Positions 1-6,740 of a stretch of 11,200 bases of DNA are shown here, piece by piece. This DNA is from JBEKYD01 sp049509915 (GTDB lineage: Bacteria > Acidobacteriota > Terriglobia > Bryobacterales > Bryobacteraceae), in NCBI GenBank assembly GCA_049509915.1, contig JBEKZL010000240.1, positions 1 through 11,200 on the forward strand, read 5' to 3'. The translations under genes and the position numbers were made by a program. A model generated the notes under the pieces. The model searched no databases. It was not told the DNA's origin and saw only the letters and a list, made by a program, of their open reading frames with translations. Every line of letters starts with the position of its first letter. Within the stretch, counting starts at the first letter, position 1.

Positions 1-760
1 CCGCGTACACTTCCGCGGTGGAAAGCAGGCCGATCACGACGCAGGTCAGCACCGTCGCCAGCAAAATGTTGCGGCGCGGATTCTCGGCTTCCTCCGACAG
101 GGTGGAGATGCCGTCGAACCCGATGTAGGTGAGGACGGCGATGGAAGTGCCGCCCAGCACGGCCCCGGAGTTGAAGGTTGCCGGGTCGAAGAACGGCCGC
201 GTGAAGAAGCCCGCGCCGCCGTGCGGCTGCCTTAAAATGTAGCGGGCCGCGCAGACCAGAAATATCGCGACTACCGCTCCCATGCCGGCCGCGAGCCCGG
301 CGTTCAATTTCGCGGACGTGCGGATACCTTGAATGTTGAGCCCCGTGAACAACAGCGCGCACAGGGTCGCCCAGCCCCAATAGGGCACCCCGGGTGCGAA
401 AACATGCGCCTGCCGGCTCACCCAAATGATGCAGATCATGGGATTGAGCATGTAGTCCATCACCATGCTCCAGCCCGTCACATATCCCAGCGCGGGGTTG
501 ATCTCGCGGCCCACGTAGGTAAATGCCGAACCGGCGCTTGGGTACGCGCGCGCCATTCTTCCGTAGCTGACGGCAGTGAATAACATGGCCACCATGGCGA
601 TCATAATCGTGGTCGCCACGTGACCCCGGCCGCGATCGCTCAGCACGCCGAAGACCGACATGGGCGCCGTCGGCTGGATCACGATTACGCCGTAGAGGAT
701 CAGGTCCCACAAACCCAGGGCGCGGCGCAGACGGAGCGTTTCAGTCGATGGACCGGTCAT
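1..760 (-). CDS. APC-family amino acid/polyamine permease (N-terminal part, cut by window edge)
   Basis: This reading frame starts at ATG 760 and stays open to the left edge, giving 253 residues without a stop. It encodes the N-terminal half of an inner-membrane transporter of the amino acid-polyamine-organocation superfamily. Hydrophobic segments alternate with short loops, beginning around residues 17-40 and 50-66. The family signature PSAGSAFTYVGRE lies at residues 74-86, and a second motif, FDGISTLSEEAENPRRN, lies at about 215-231, where APC transporters carry their usual acidic FD...EE..NP loop. Family members are usually 430-500 residues, so about half is missing. The substrate cannot be read from this part. 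It lies 29 bases downstream of the dehydrogenase on the same strand, so the two are probably co-transcribed. There is no clear Shine-Dalgarno sequence; the start may be coupled to a tiny overlapping ORF at 757-777. Confidence is high for the family and low for the substrate. Confidence 0.9.
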   Translation of the reverse strand, partial: MTGPSTETLRLRRALGLWDLILYGVIVIQPTAPMSVFGVLSDRGRGHVATTIMIAMVAMLFTAVSYGRMARAYPSAGSAFTYVGREINPALGYVTGWSMVMDYMLNPMICIIWVSRQAHVFAPGVPYWGWATLCALLFTGLNIQGIRTSAKLNAGLAAGMGAVVAIFLVCAARYILRQPHGGAGFFTRPFFDPATFNSGAVLGGTSIAVLTYIGFDGISTLSEEAENPRRNILLATVLTCVVIGLLSTAEVYA

Positions 761-789
761 GTGGAATCGCTGTCCATTCCAGGATGCGG

Positions 790-1794
790 TCAGTAGCCCT
801 TCTGCTTGTCGACCACGTTGATCAGCGGCTTGCCCTCCACGAACCGCTTCAGATTCTCCTTGGCCGTGCCGATCATCCGTTCGCGGTCGTGGTCGCTCCG
901 GCCGGCGATATGCGGCGTGACGATCACATTGTCGAACTTCCACAGCGGATGGCCCTTGGGCAGCGGCTCCGGATCGGTAACGTCCACGCCCGCCCCCGCC
1001 AGCCGTTTTTCGTCCAGCGCCTTCACCAGGCCGTTCATGTCGTACAACCCGCCGCGGCTCACCACGATAAAATACGAATCCTGTTTCATCAGGCTGAACT
1101 CGCGCGGGCCCATCATCTTATGGCTTTGGGGCGTGTGGGGCGCGGAAATGAATACCACGTCCGCCCGCGGAATCACCTCGTCGAGCTGGTCTGGCTTCAC
1201 CACCGTCTTCAGGAACGGCATGAAAGGCTTGTCTTCCGGATCGACCCCAATCACGTCCATGCCGAAGGCGTTCGCCCGCGTGGCAATCGCGGTTCCGATG
1301 CCGCCCACGCCGATCACAACCGCCGTCTTGCCCCGCAGCTCAATGCCGGGAAACGGATTCGGCGGCTGCCACGCTTCCCGCTGTTTATCGGCATAGAATT
1401 CGTAAAGATGCCGGCTCAGGAACAACAGCATCGCCATGGCATGGTCGGCGATCTCCGGCGATTGCACGATCTTGTTGTTGGTCAGGATGATGTTACTGTC
1501 GCGGAGATCGTTGCCTCCCGATAGGAACAGCACATTCTCCACGCCGGCACTGATCGACTGGACCCACTTCAGCTTCCTGGCGGCGCGCACCTGCTCGGGA
1601 GTGATGTTGCCCACAAACCCGTCGGCATCGGCGATCTCCCGCATCACCGTGTCCCGGGTGGCCACGACGACTCTCGCGTCCGCGGTTACGCTCTGCAGCT
1701 CCTTCGCCAGGCCCGCGTCGTTCATCACCACAATTTTCTTTGGTTGCGCGGACAGCGCCGCCGCGCACAGAACCGCCAGCGTTAGTCGATACAT
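790..1794 (-). CDS. D-2-hydroxyacid dehydrogenase, NAD-binding, with predicted signal peptide
   Basis: This 334-residue protein belongs to the D-isomer-specific 2-hydroxyacid dehydrogenase family, which interconverts 2-oxo acids and D-2-hydroxy acids with NAD(P)H. The Rossmann motif GVGGIG is at residues 162-167 and an acidic residue (D185) follows the second strand, which favours NAD. The catalytic triad is complete: R247 in VSRGG, E276 in DPEPLP and H295 in TPHIAG. The odd part is the N-terminus: MYRLTLAVLCAAALSAQ has one Arg, a hydrophobic stretch at residues 4-14 and a plausible cleavage site after A16, like a Sec signal peptide, whereas the family is normally cytoplasmic. I chose ATG 1794 because the catalytic fold begins at about residue 19 (KKIVVMND). 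GTG 1803 is an in-frame alternative, and the longer open frame up to 2163 codes for unlikely arginine-rich sequence. A permease follows on the same strand. The exact substrate is unknown. Confidence 0.9.
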   Translation of the reverse strand: MYRLTLAVLCAAALSAQPKKIVVMNDAGLAKELQSVTADARVVVATRDTVMREIADADGFVGNITPEQVRAARKLKWVQSISAGVENVLFLSGGNDLRDSNIILTNNKIVQSPEIADHAMAMLLFLSRHLYEFYADKQREAWQPPNPFPGIELRGKTAVVIGVGGIGTAIATRANAFGMDVIGVDPEDKPFMPFLKTVVKPDQLDEVIPRADVVFISAPHTPQSHKMMGPREFSLMKQDSYFIVVSRGGLYDMNGLVKALDEKRLAGAGVDVTDPEPLPKGHPLWKFDNVIVTPHIAGRSDHDRERMIGTAKENLKRFVEGKPLINVVDKQKGY

Positions 1795-1801
1795 GCCATC
1801 C

Positions 1802-1807
1802 ACTATA
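1802..1807 (-). promoter_or_regulatory. Candidate -10 element for the D-2-hydroxyacid dehydrogenase
   Basis: On the minus strand the hexamer TATAGT (5 of 6 matches to TATAAT) ends 7 bases before ATG 1794. No Shine-Dalgarno sequence lies in between. If used, transcription would start at or next to the start codon and give a leaderless mRNA. No convincing -35 box was found, so this is inference from position and composition. Confidence 0.35.
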
Positions 1808-1970
1808 CAATGAACGGCGCCGCGGTCGAGGCCTTCCTGATCTGGCGGGATCGAGGGGTTGGTGGCGGTTCGTTCTTCGCCCTGCGCAAAGCCGCTGCCG
1901 CGGGAATGCTGCTGATTATGGGACCAGCGCCGCGGGCCAACCATGATTTGACTCCTAAAATGCCGGCGCC

Positions 1971-2074
1971 GGTGCCCTCCCGATGAATCGCCCTCCTTTG
2001 GGCAGCGTTTGGCGAGACGGGGCAAGGCTTGTGCCCGCTGACGGCCAATTACGGAGGGCACCCTTCCAGGGTGC
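1971..2074. repeat. 10-base inverted repeat enclosing two hairpins, with a competing hairpin
   Basis: The arms at 1971-1980 and 2053-2062 are exact reverse complements, 72 bases apart. Two short perfect stems lie between them (1990-1993 with 2000-2003; 2020-2024 with 2032-2036), which would give a three-way junction. The stem 2058-2063/2069-2074 overlaps the right arm and would exclude the outer helix. The pairing is seen directly in the sequence. Whether it folds or is transcribed is not known, and no T-run follows that would make it a terminator. Confidence 0.45.
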
Positions 2075-2179
2075 AGGACCAGTTTTGGAAAAGAGTGATT
2101 CTGATTGAAATGAAGCTGATTGTAATACTGGTGCCATCGGGGTCGCTTAGCTGTCCGGTCCACGATAAGTCTTCCTTGT

Positions 2180-2185
2180 TAGACT
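2180..2185 (+). promoter_or_regulatory. Weak candidate -10 element just before uppP
   Basis: TAGACT (4 of 6 matches to the consensus) ends 8 bases before ATG 2194, and there is no Shine-Dalgarno sequence in front of that start. The spacing resembles that seen at other gene starts in the window. A competing candidate is AATACT at 2124-2129, which would leave a leader of about 60 bases. Neither has a good -35 box. Confidence 0.2.
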
Positions 2186-2193
2186 GAACCTCT

Positions 2194-2991
2194 ATGTCCC
2201 TGCCGCAGGTCGCCGTTCTGGCTATGGTGCAAGGGCTGACCGAGTTCTTGCCGGTCTCGAGCACCGCGCACCTGTATCTCGCGTCTTGGCTTTTCGGCTG
2301 GCGGAGCCAAGGGCTGGATCTTGACATCATGCTGCACCTGGGAACCTTGCTGGCGGTGATCGTTTATTTCCGGCGCGATTGGGTGGAAATCTGCGCCCGC
2401 GCCTTCGGCCCGGCCCATTTCGGACTGCTCTGGCTGCTGGCGGCGGCGAGCATTCCGGTGGGCGTGGCGGGCCTCGCTTTCCGTCGGCAGGCGGAACGCC
2501 GCTGGCGCAACCCGTTCGTCATCGGCGGCATGCTGCTGGTGGTTGCGCTGTTTATGGGATTTGCCGAGACGCGCGGGTCGAAGGCGCGCCATCTCGCCGG
2601 CCTCGGCTTTCCCGACGCCGTCGCCATCGGTATCGGGCAGGCGCTGGCGGTGGTACCGGGAACTTCGCGCAGCGGCATCACCATCGCCGCCGGCCTGCTG
2701 CGGGACCTGGACCGGGAATCGGCCGCCCGCTTTTCCTTTCTGCTCTCCACCCCGGCCATCGCCGCCGCAGCCGCAAAGGCTCTGTACGACCGGCGCCAAT
2801 CCGGGCGGCCGCCGGCCCTGCCAACCGGCGTTTTCCTGGCGGGAGTCGCGGTGAGCGCCGCCACCGGCTTTGCGGTACTTTCCTGGTTCCTCGAATACCT
2901 CGGGCACGGCAGCCTGTGGCCCTTGGTTTACTACCGCACAATTTTTGGCATAATAGTGGTTGCTCTGGCTTTCATCCGCCGGCCAGCGTGA
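2194..2991 (+). CDS. uppP: Undecaprenyl-diphosphatase (BacA/UppP family)
   Basis: This 265-residue integral membrane protein dephosphorylates undecaprenyl diphosphate to undecaprenyl phosphate. It thereby recycles the lipid carrier for peptidoglycan and other surface polymers, and the family can confer bacitracin tolerance. Both family signatures are present. The N-terminal one is Q13-x3-E17 followed by FLPVSSTAHL with S22, S23 and H26. The second is PGTSRSG at residues 155-161, whose R159 corresponds to the essential arginine. Hydrophobic segments run through the whole chain and the length is typical (about 260-280). ATG 2194 fits the family start, with the first motif at residues 13-27. No ribosome binding site precedes it. 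The stop codon overlaps the ftsK start by one base, so ftsK translation is probably coupled to it. BacA-family phosphatases are unrelated to the PAP2-type enzymes with the same activity. The call is very secure. Confidence 0.96.
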   Translation: MSLPQVAVLAMVQGLTEFLPVSSTAHLYLASWLFGWRSQGLDLDIMLHLGTLLAVIVYFRRDWVEICARAFGPAHFGLLWLLAAASIPVGVAGLAFRRQAERRWRNPFVIGGMLLVVALFMGFAETRGSKARHLAGLGFPDAVAIGIGQALAVVPGTSRSGITIAAGLLRDLDRESAARFSFLLSTPAIAAAAAKALYDRRQSGRPPALPTGVFLAGVAVSAATGFAVLSWFLEYLGHGSLWPLVYYRTIFGIIVVALAFIRRPA

Positions 2992-5378
2992 TGAAGCTGA
3001 TTACACCGACCGAACATCAACGGCTCAACGAGGTCACCGGCTTGCTGCTGCTCTCGCTAGGGCTGGTATGGCTGCTCAGCCTGATTTCATACCATGCCGA
3101 GGACCCGTCGTGGAATACCGCGTCGGCGGCGCATCCGCTCAATCTGATCGGCTATCCGGGCGCATACCTGGCAGATTTCTCGATCCAGACTTTCGGCTGG
3201 GTGGCGTACCTGCTTCCGCTGCTGGTTTTCCTGCTGGCCTGGCGCTGGATCCGCTCGGAAGCGATCGAAGCCGCCGCCATCAAAACCGCCGGCGCGGTGA
3301 TTCTCTCCCTCAGCGTCTGCGCCGGCCTCGCCATGCTCCCGCTCAAACCCTTCGGAGGCAGCCAGATCCGCGCCGGCGGCTTACTGGGTGCCATCTTTGC
3401 CGCCTGGCTGGTGGAGACGCTCAACGTGGCCGGCGCTATCCTGGCCACCCTCACCGCCACCGTGGTTTCGATTTATCTGGTTTCCACCTTCGAGCTGGCC
3501 AGAATGTCGGAGTGGTTCGCCCGGCCATTGAACTGGCTGGAGTCCCGCCGCGCCGCGTTCCGCGCCTGGCGCACGCGCATGACCGAAGAGTCCATCCTTC
3601 GCGCCGAAGCCGGCGCACGCAAACGCATGGATGCTGCCGGCGAGTCCGAAACCAGGCGCACGCGCAACGAGCCGGCCGCGGTTGCCCGGGCCGGTGAACC
3701 TCCGGCTTTCGGCACTGGCGAGGACATCGCTCCATGGCAGACGCGGCACGGAGAGCCCGTGCCGCCAGCCCCGGAACCGGAGGCGGAGCCCGAAGCCATC
3801 GAAGAAATCCCCATCTGCCCCATCGAAGAGCCAGCCCCGGTAGCCGACGCCGAACCTACTCCCTGGCGCCAGGCTCCTCCTCCCGAATCCCGCCCGCTGC
3901 ATTTCGACCCTCCTTCCACCGAACTGCTCAACGAGGTGCCCGGCCGCAATCCCTATGACGAGCAGGAGCTAAAGGAAACCGCCGGCCGCATCAAGTCCAA
4001 GTTCGAAGAGTTCAGCGTCTTCGGCAACGTGGTCCAGATCAATCCCGGTCCGGTGGTCACCACCTTCGAGTTCAAACCCGAAGCCGGGGTGAAGTACAGC
4101 CGCATCACCAACCTCACCGAGGACCTGTGCCTGGGCTTGCAGGCCGAATCCATCCTCATCGAGCGCATCCCCGGAAAGTCGACCGTCGGCGTCGAGGTCC
4201 CCAATACCCGCCGCGAACTGATCGCCTTGCGCCAGATGCTCGAATCGGAGGAATTCATCCAGTCGCGCTCGAACCTCACCATTCCGATCGGCAAGGATAT
4301 CAACGGCCGCATTAAGGTGGCGGCGCTCGAAACCATGCCGCACCTGCTGATCGCCGGATCGACCGGTTCGGGCAAGTCGGTCATGATCAACTCCATGATC
4401 ATGTCGATTCTCTACAAGGCCACGCCGGACGACGTTCGCCTGATCCTGGTGGATCCCAAGCGCGTCGAACTCGGCATGTACGAGGGCGTGCCGCATTTGT
4501 TGACCCCTGTCATCACCGACCCGCGCAAAGCCACCAACGCCCTGCGCAACGCGGTGCTCGAGATGGAACGCCGCCTGCGCCTGCTGGCCGAATACGGTGC
4601 GCGCAATATTGAGCAGTTCAATAAGAAGGTCCGAGGTTTGCAGGAGGAGCCGCGCGACCTGTTCGCCGAGGCCGGAGCCACGGAGGAAGAACTGCGTCCG
4701 CTGCCCTATATCCTGATCCTGATCGACGAGTTGGCCGACTTGATGATGCTGGAAGGGAAGAACGTGGAAGAGAGCGTCACGCGGCTGGCGCAGATGGCCC
4801 GCGCCGTCGGCATGCACCTGGTGCTGGCCACGCAAAGGCCCAGCGTGGACGTGATCACCGGCCTGATCAAAGCCAATTTTCCGGCCCGCATCAGCTTCCG
4901 CGTGGCCACCCGCGTGGATTCCCGGACCATTCTCGACGTGATGGGCGCCGAACACCTGTTGGGCCGCGGCGACATGCTGTTCCTGCCGCCCGGTTCCTCG
5001 CGCCTGGTGCGGGTGCACGGGGCCTTCGTCACCGAAACGGAAATCAACCGCGTGGTGGACTTCTGGAAACGGCAGGCCGCCCCGGTTTACGACCAGTCTT
5101 TCCTGCTGGCGCCGCCCAACGAAGACGAAAACGCCGAAGCCGGCGAGGACCCCACCGGCGAGGCCCAGGACCCCATGTACGAGGATGCCGTGCGCCTGGT
5201 GCTGCAAATGGGCAAAGCGTCCACCTCTACCCTGCAACGCCACCTGCGCCTCGGCTACGGCCGCGCCGCGCGCATTCTCGATATGATGCAGCGCGACGGC
5301 ATCATCGGCCCGCCCGACGGCAGCAAACCCCGCGAAGTGCTGAAGCGTCCGGACTGGCTGACGGAAGTGGAACGTTAG
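2991..5378 (+). CDS. ftsK: DNA translocase FtsK/SpoIIIE
   Basis: This is a 795-residue septal DNA pump that clears and orients chromosome ends at division. The N-terminus has four or five membrane segments (roughly residues 17-33, 66-86, 97-116, 129-141 and 146-166), then a proline- and glutamate-rich linker to about residue 310. The alpha domain follows (about 311-410; starts ELLNEVPGRNPYDEQEL). The RecA-like motor has Walker A GSTGSGKS at 456-463 and Walker B ILILIDE with D579 and E580; ATQRPSVDVITG follows downstream. The C-terminal gamma winged helix (about 727-795) reads DNA orientation sequences. All modules are present and the linker is short, as in SpoIIIE-like proteins. I chose ATG 2991 because it overlaps the uppP stop in TGATG and begins the membrane domain; the frame is open upstream to 2379, but that part is a shadow of uppP. 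The pairing with uppP suggests a shared cell-division and envelope role. Confidence 0.96.
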   Translation: MKLITPTEHQRLNEVTGLLLLSLGLVWLLSLISYHAEDPSWNTASAAHPLNLIGYPGAYLADFSIQTFGWVAYLLPLLVFLLAWRWIRSEAIEAAAIKTAGAVILSLSVCAGLAMLPLKPFGGSQIRAGGLLGAIFAAWLVETLNVAGAILATLTATVVSIYLVSTFELARMSEWFARPLNWLESRRAAFRAWRTRMTEESILRAEAGARKRMDAAGESETRRTRNEPAAVARAGEPPAFGTGEDIAPWQTRHGEPVPPAPEPEAEPEAIEEIPICPIEEPAPVADAEPTPWRQAPPPESRPLHFDPPSTELLNEVPGRNPYDEQELKETAGRIKSKFEEFSVFGNVVQINPGPVVTTFEFKPEAGVKYSRITNLTEDLCLGLQAESILIERIPGKSTVGVEVPNTRRELIALRQMLESEEFIQSRSNLTIPIGKDINGRIKVAALETMPHLLIAGSTGSGKSVMINSMIMSILYKATPDDVRLILVDPKRVELGMYEGVPHLLTPVITDPRKATNALRNAVLEMERRLRLLAEYGARNIEQFNKKVRGLQEEPRDLFAEAGATEEELRPLPYILILIDELADLMMLEGKNVEESVTRLAQMARAVGMHLVLATQRPSVDVITGLIKANFPARISFRVATRVDSRTILDVMGAEHLLGRGDMLFLPPGSSRLVRVHGAFVTETEINRVVDFWKRQAAPVYDQSFLLAPPNEDENAEAGEDPTGEAQDPMYEDAVRLVLQMGKASTSTLQRHLRLGYGRAARILDMMQRDGIIGPPDGSKPREVLKRPDWLTEVER

Positions 5379-5390
5379 CGGCTCTGCCGC
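5378..5390 (+). terminator. Small hairpin at the ftsK stop codon (weak terminator candidate)
   Basis: GCGGC-TCT-GCCGC forms a perfect 5-base stem with a 3-base loop that begins at the last base of the ftsK TAG. No T-run follows, so it does not meet the intrinsic terminator model. It may be only chance GC-rich pairing. Confidence 0.2.
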
Positions 5391-5413
5391 GTACCGGCTG
5401 AAAAGCGGGTCAT

Positions 5414-5430
5414 GGGCACCATCGGGCACC
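5414..5430 (+). repeat. Two direct copies of GGGCACC spaced 10 bases apart upstream of the 5457 gene
   Basis: GGGCACC occurs at 5414-5420 and again at 5424-5430, so the copies repeat at a 10-base interval, about one helical turn. They lie where a -35 element or an activator site would be expected for the -10 at 5442-5447. That position suggests a regulator binding site, but the copies are short. Confidence 0.3.
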
Positions 5431-5438
5431 GTTCATTT

Positions 5439-5447
5439 TGCTAAAAT
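5439..5447 (+). promoter_or_regulatory. Extended -10 promoter element of the secreted propeller protein
   Basis: TGCTAAAAT matches the extended -10 pattern TGnTATAAT at all but one position of the hexamer (TAAAAT, 5442-5447). It ends 9 bases before ATG 5457, so transcription would begin within a few bases of the start codon. No Shine-Dalgarno sequence is present, consistent with a leaderless or near-leaderless mRNA. No good -35 box is visible. Confidence 0.45.
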
Positions 5448-5456
5448 CCGCTGCAA

Positions 5457-6733
5457 ATGAACCGTCGAGAATTGCTTGTTGGCCTGGGGACCGCCGCCTT
5501 CGCGGCCGACAAACCGCGGCTATGGCCGTCGGACCCGCCGCCGGATTGCCCCTTTCCGCTTCCCCCAAGGTCGGAGGACTGGCCTTCACCGGTGTCCACA
5601 GCAACTACGAGTCGTCGACCGAGCCAGGTTCCAGTTGGGGCGACACCTGGTATCCCTCCTGGGCCGCGGACAACCGGATGTATTCACCTTATACCGATGG
5701 TGGCTGTCCGCGTGCCGACGGCAAGTACGACCGGTCGGCCTCCTACCCTGGCGATCGCGCCACTACAGGCTGCGCGGTGATGGAGGGCGACGATCCGGTT
5801 GATCTCAAAGTCCGCTCTCTGGGCCTGGTGAAAGCCTCGGCGCTGCCGTATCAAGGCCGCTACCCCTGCGGATCGCTGGTGCGGAATGGCATCTGGTATT
5901 ACGGCACCTACACGCTCGGTCCGGATGGGCAGGTGAAGCACGATGGCGCGGTCTACAACTGGCCTTGGCTCGGCCCCTTCGTGGGCTTCCGCACTTCCAC
6001 CGATTTCGCCAGGACGTGGACCGAAACGCCGCACACTCCCGCCAAGCCGATTTTCGGCGAGAATGGTCTGCAGGGCCAGGCAGTGAAGATCGGCTCGCCG
6101 CACTTCGTAGACTTCGGCCGCGAGATGCAGCATTCGCCCGACGGCAAGGCTTACCTGCTGGCTCACGGCGCCATCGATTCCGATCCCCGGCCGCGTTACG
6201 CCAATGCCAGTTGGATCACCGGCGACCAGATCTTTCTGCTGCGCGTCGAGCCTTCGCTGAAGACCATCAACGATCCCGCGGCTTACGAGTTTTTTGCGGG
6301 GTACGACCTTCGCGCCAAGCCGGTCTGGACTCGCGATTTCGCCCGTATCCGCCCGCTGCTCGATTGGAATAACCACTGCGGCTGCGTCACCGCGACTTAT
6401 GTTCCGGGCCTGCAGACTTACCTGATGTTCATCACCGACGGGTGGCCAACCGCGGGCCGCATGAGTACCTCCGTATTCGAGGCGCCGCAACTGACCGGCC
6501 CCTGGCGCCTGGTCACTTACCTGAAGGCTTTCGGCCAGCAGGCCTATTTCGTCAATCTGCCTTCGAAGTTCATCGCTCCGGACGGCCGCAAGGCGTGGCT
6601 CTGCTATTCGGCCAATTTCGCACCCAACTGGAACGGGATGCGCATCGAGGCCGACCCGCCGGGAAGCCGCTACGGATTGGTGCTGCAGCAGATTCTATTG
6701 CCGGACCCCAAACAGACCAAGGCGCGGGGATAG
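5457..6733 (+). CDS. Secreted protein of unknown function, probable beta-propeller (glycosidase-like), with apparent frameshift
   Basis: The signal peptide and the body of this gene are in different frames. From ATG 5457 the protein begins MNRRELLVGLGTAAFAADK, a short twin-arginine-like export signal, and continues to CPFPLP (about residue 36). After the C5 run at 5562-5566 this frame turns into implausible sequence, while the frame one base back gives a convincing mature protein to 6733, starting PKVGGLAFTG. One extra C would join them into 425 residues. The body is rich in aromatic residues and repeats a propeller-like pattern (GDTWYPSWAADNRMYSPYTDG, WTETPHTPAKPIF, TYVPGLQTYLMF). This recalls five-bladed propellers of the DUF4185 or GH43-like kind, but I cannot name a family or substrate. 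An uninterrupted ORF from TTG 5438 also exists, but its N-terminus is arginine-rich and lacks a signal peptide. The gene is either a true frameshift, an assembly error, or less likely uses recoding. It converges on the acyltransferase with 7 bases between the stops. Confidence 0.6.
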
Positions 6734-6740
6734 GCTCGCG

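Larger units (their letters stand above)
1795..2193. other. Divergent intergenic region with nested inverted repeats
   Basis: These 399 bases separate the divergent dehydrogenase and uppP genes. Open frames cross the region on the minus strand, but their translations are arginine- and proline-rich with no recognisable family, so I call no gene. A perfect 10-base inverted repeat pairs 1971-1980 (GGTGCCCTCC) with 2053-2062 (GGAGGGCACC). Inside it are two small hairpins: GCCC/GGGC at 1990-2003 with a 6-base loop, and GGGCA/TGCCC at 2020-2036 with a 7-base loop. A further hairpin, GCACCC-TTCCA-GGGTGC (2058-2074), shares bases with the outer stem, so the two cannot form together. Promoters for both flanking genes probably lie near the two ends. 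Function is unknown: it could be a structured leader, a small RNA, a dispersed repeat or chance. Confidence 0.5.

Noticed and set aside
748..1524. Plus-strand ORF of 258 residues opposite the dehydrogenase
   Set aside because: Histidine- and arginine-rich antisense shadow of a gene with a complete catalytic triad on the other strand.
790..2163. 457-residue form of the D-2-hydroxyacid dehydrogenase starting at 2163
   Set aside because: The extra N-terminal 123 residues are arginine- and proline-rich with no homology-like features and run through the divergent intergenic region; a signal peptide and the family fold start at 1794.
2379..5378. 999-residue FtsK with start inside uppP
   Set aside because: The added 204 residues are a frame-shifted shadow of uppP; the membrane domain begins at ATG 2991, which overlaps the uppP stop.
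3969..5429. Minus-strand ORF of 486 residues opposite ftsK
   Set aside because: Low-complexity His/Gln/Gly composition typical of antisense of GC-rich coding DNA; ftsK motifs are intact on the plus strand.
5438..6733. Uninterrupted ORF from TTG 5438 as the true secreted-protein gene
   Set aside because: Its first 40 residues are arginine-rich without a signal, its start lies inside the -10 element, and a good Tat-like signal exists at ATG 5457 in the neighbouring frame. Kept as an alternative in the gene entry.
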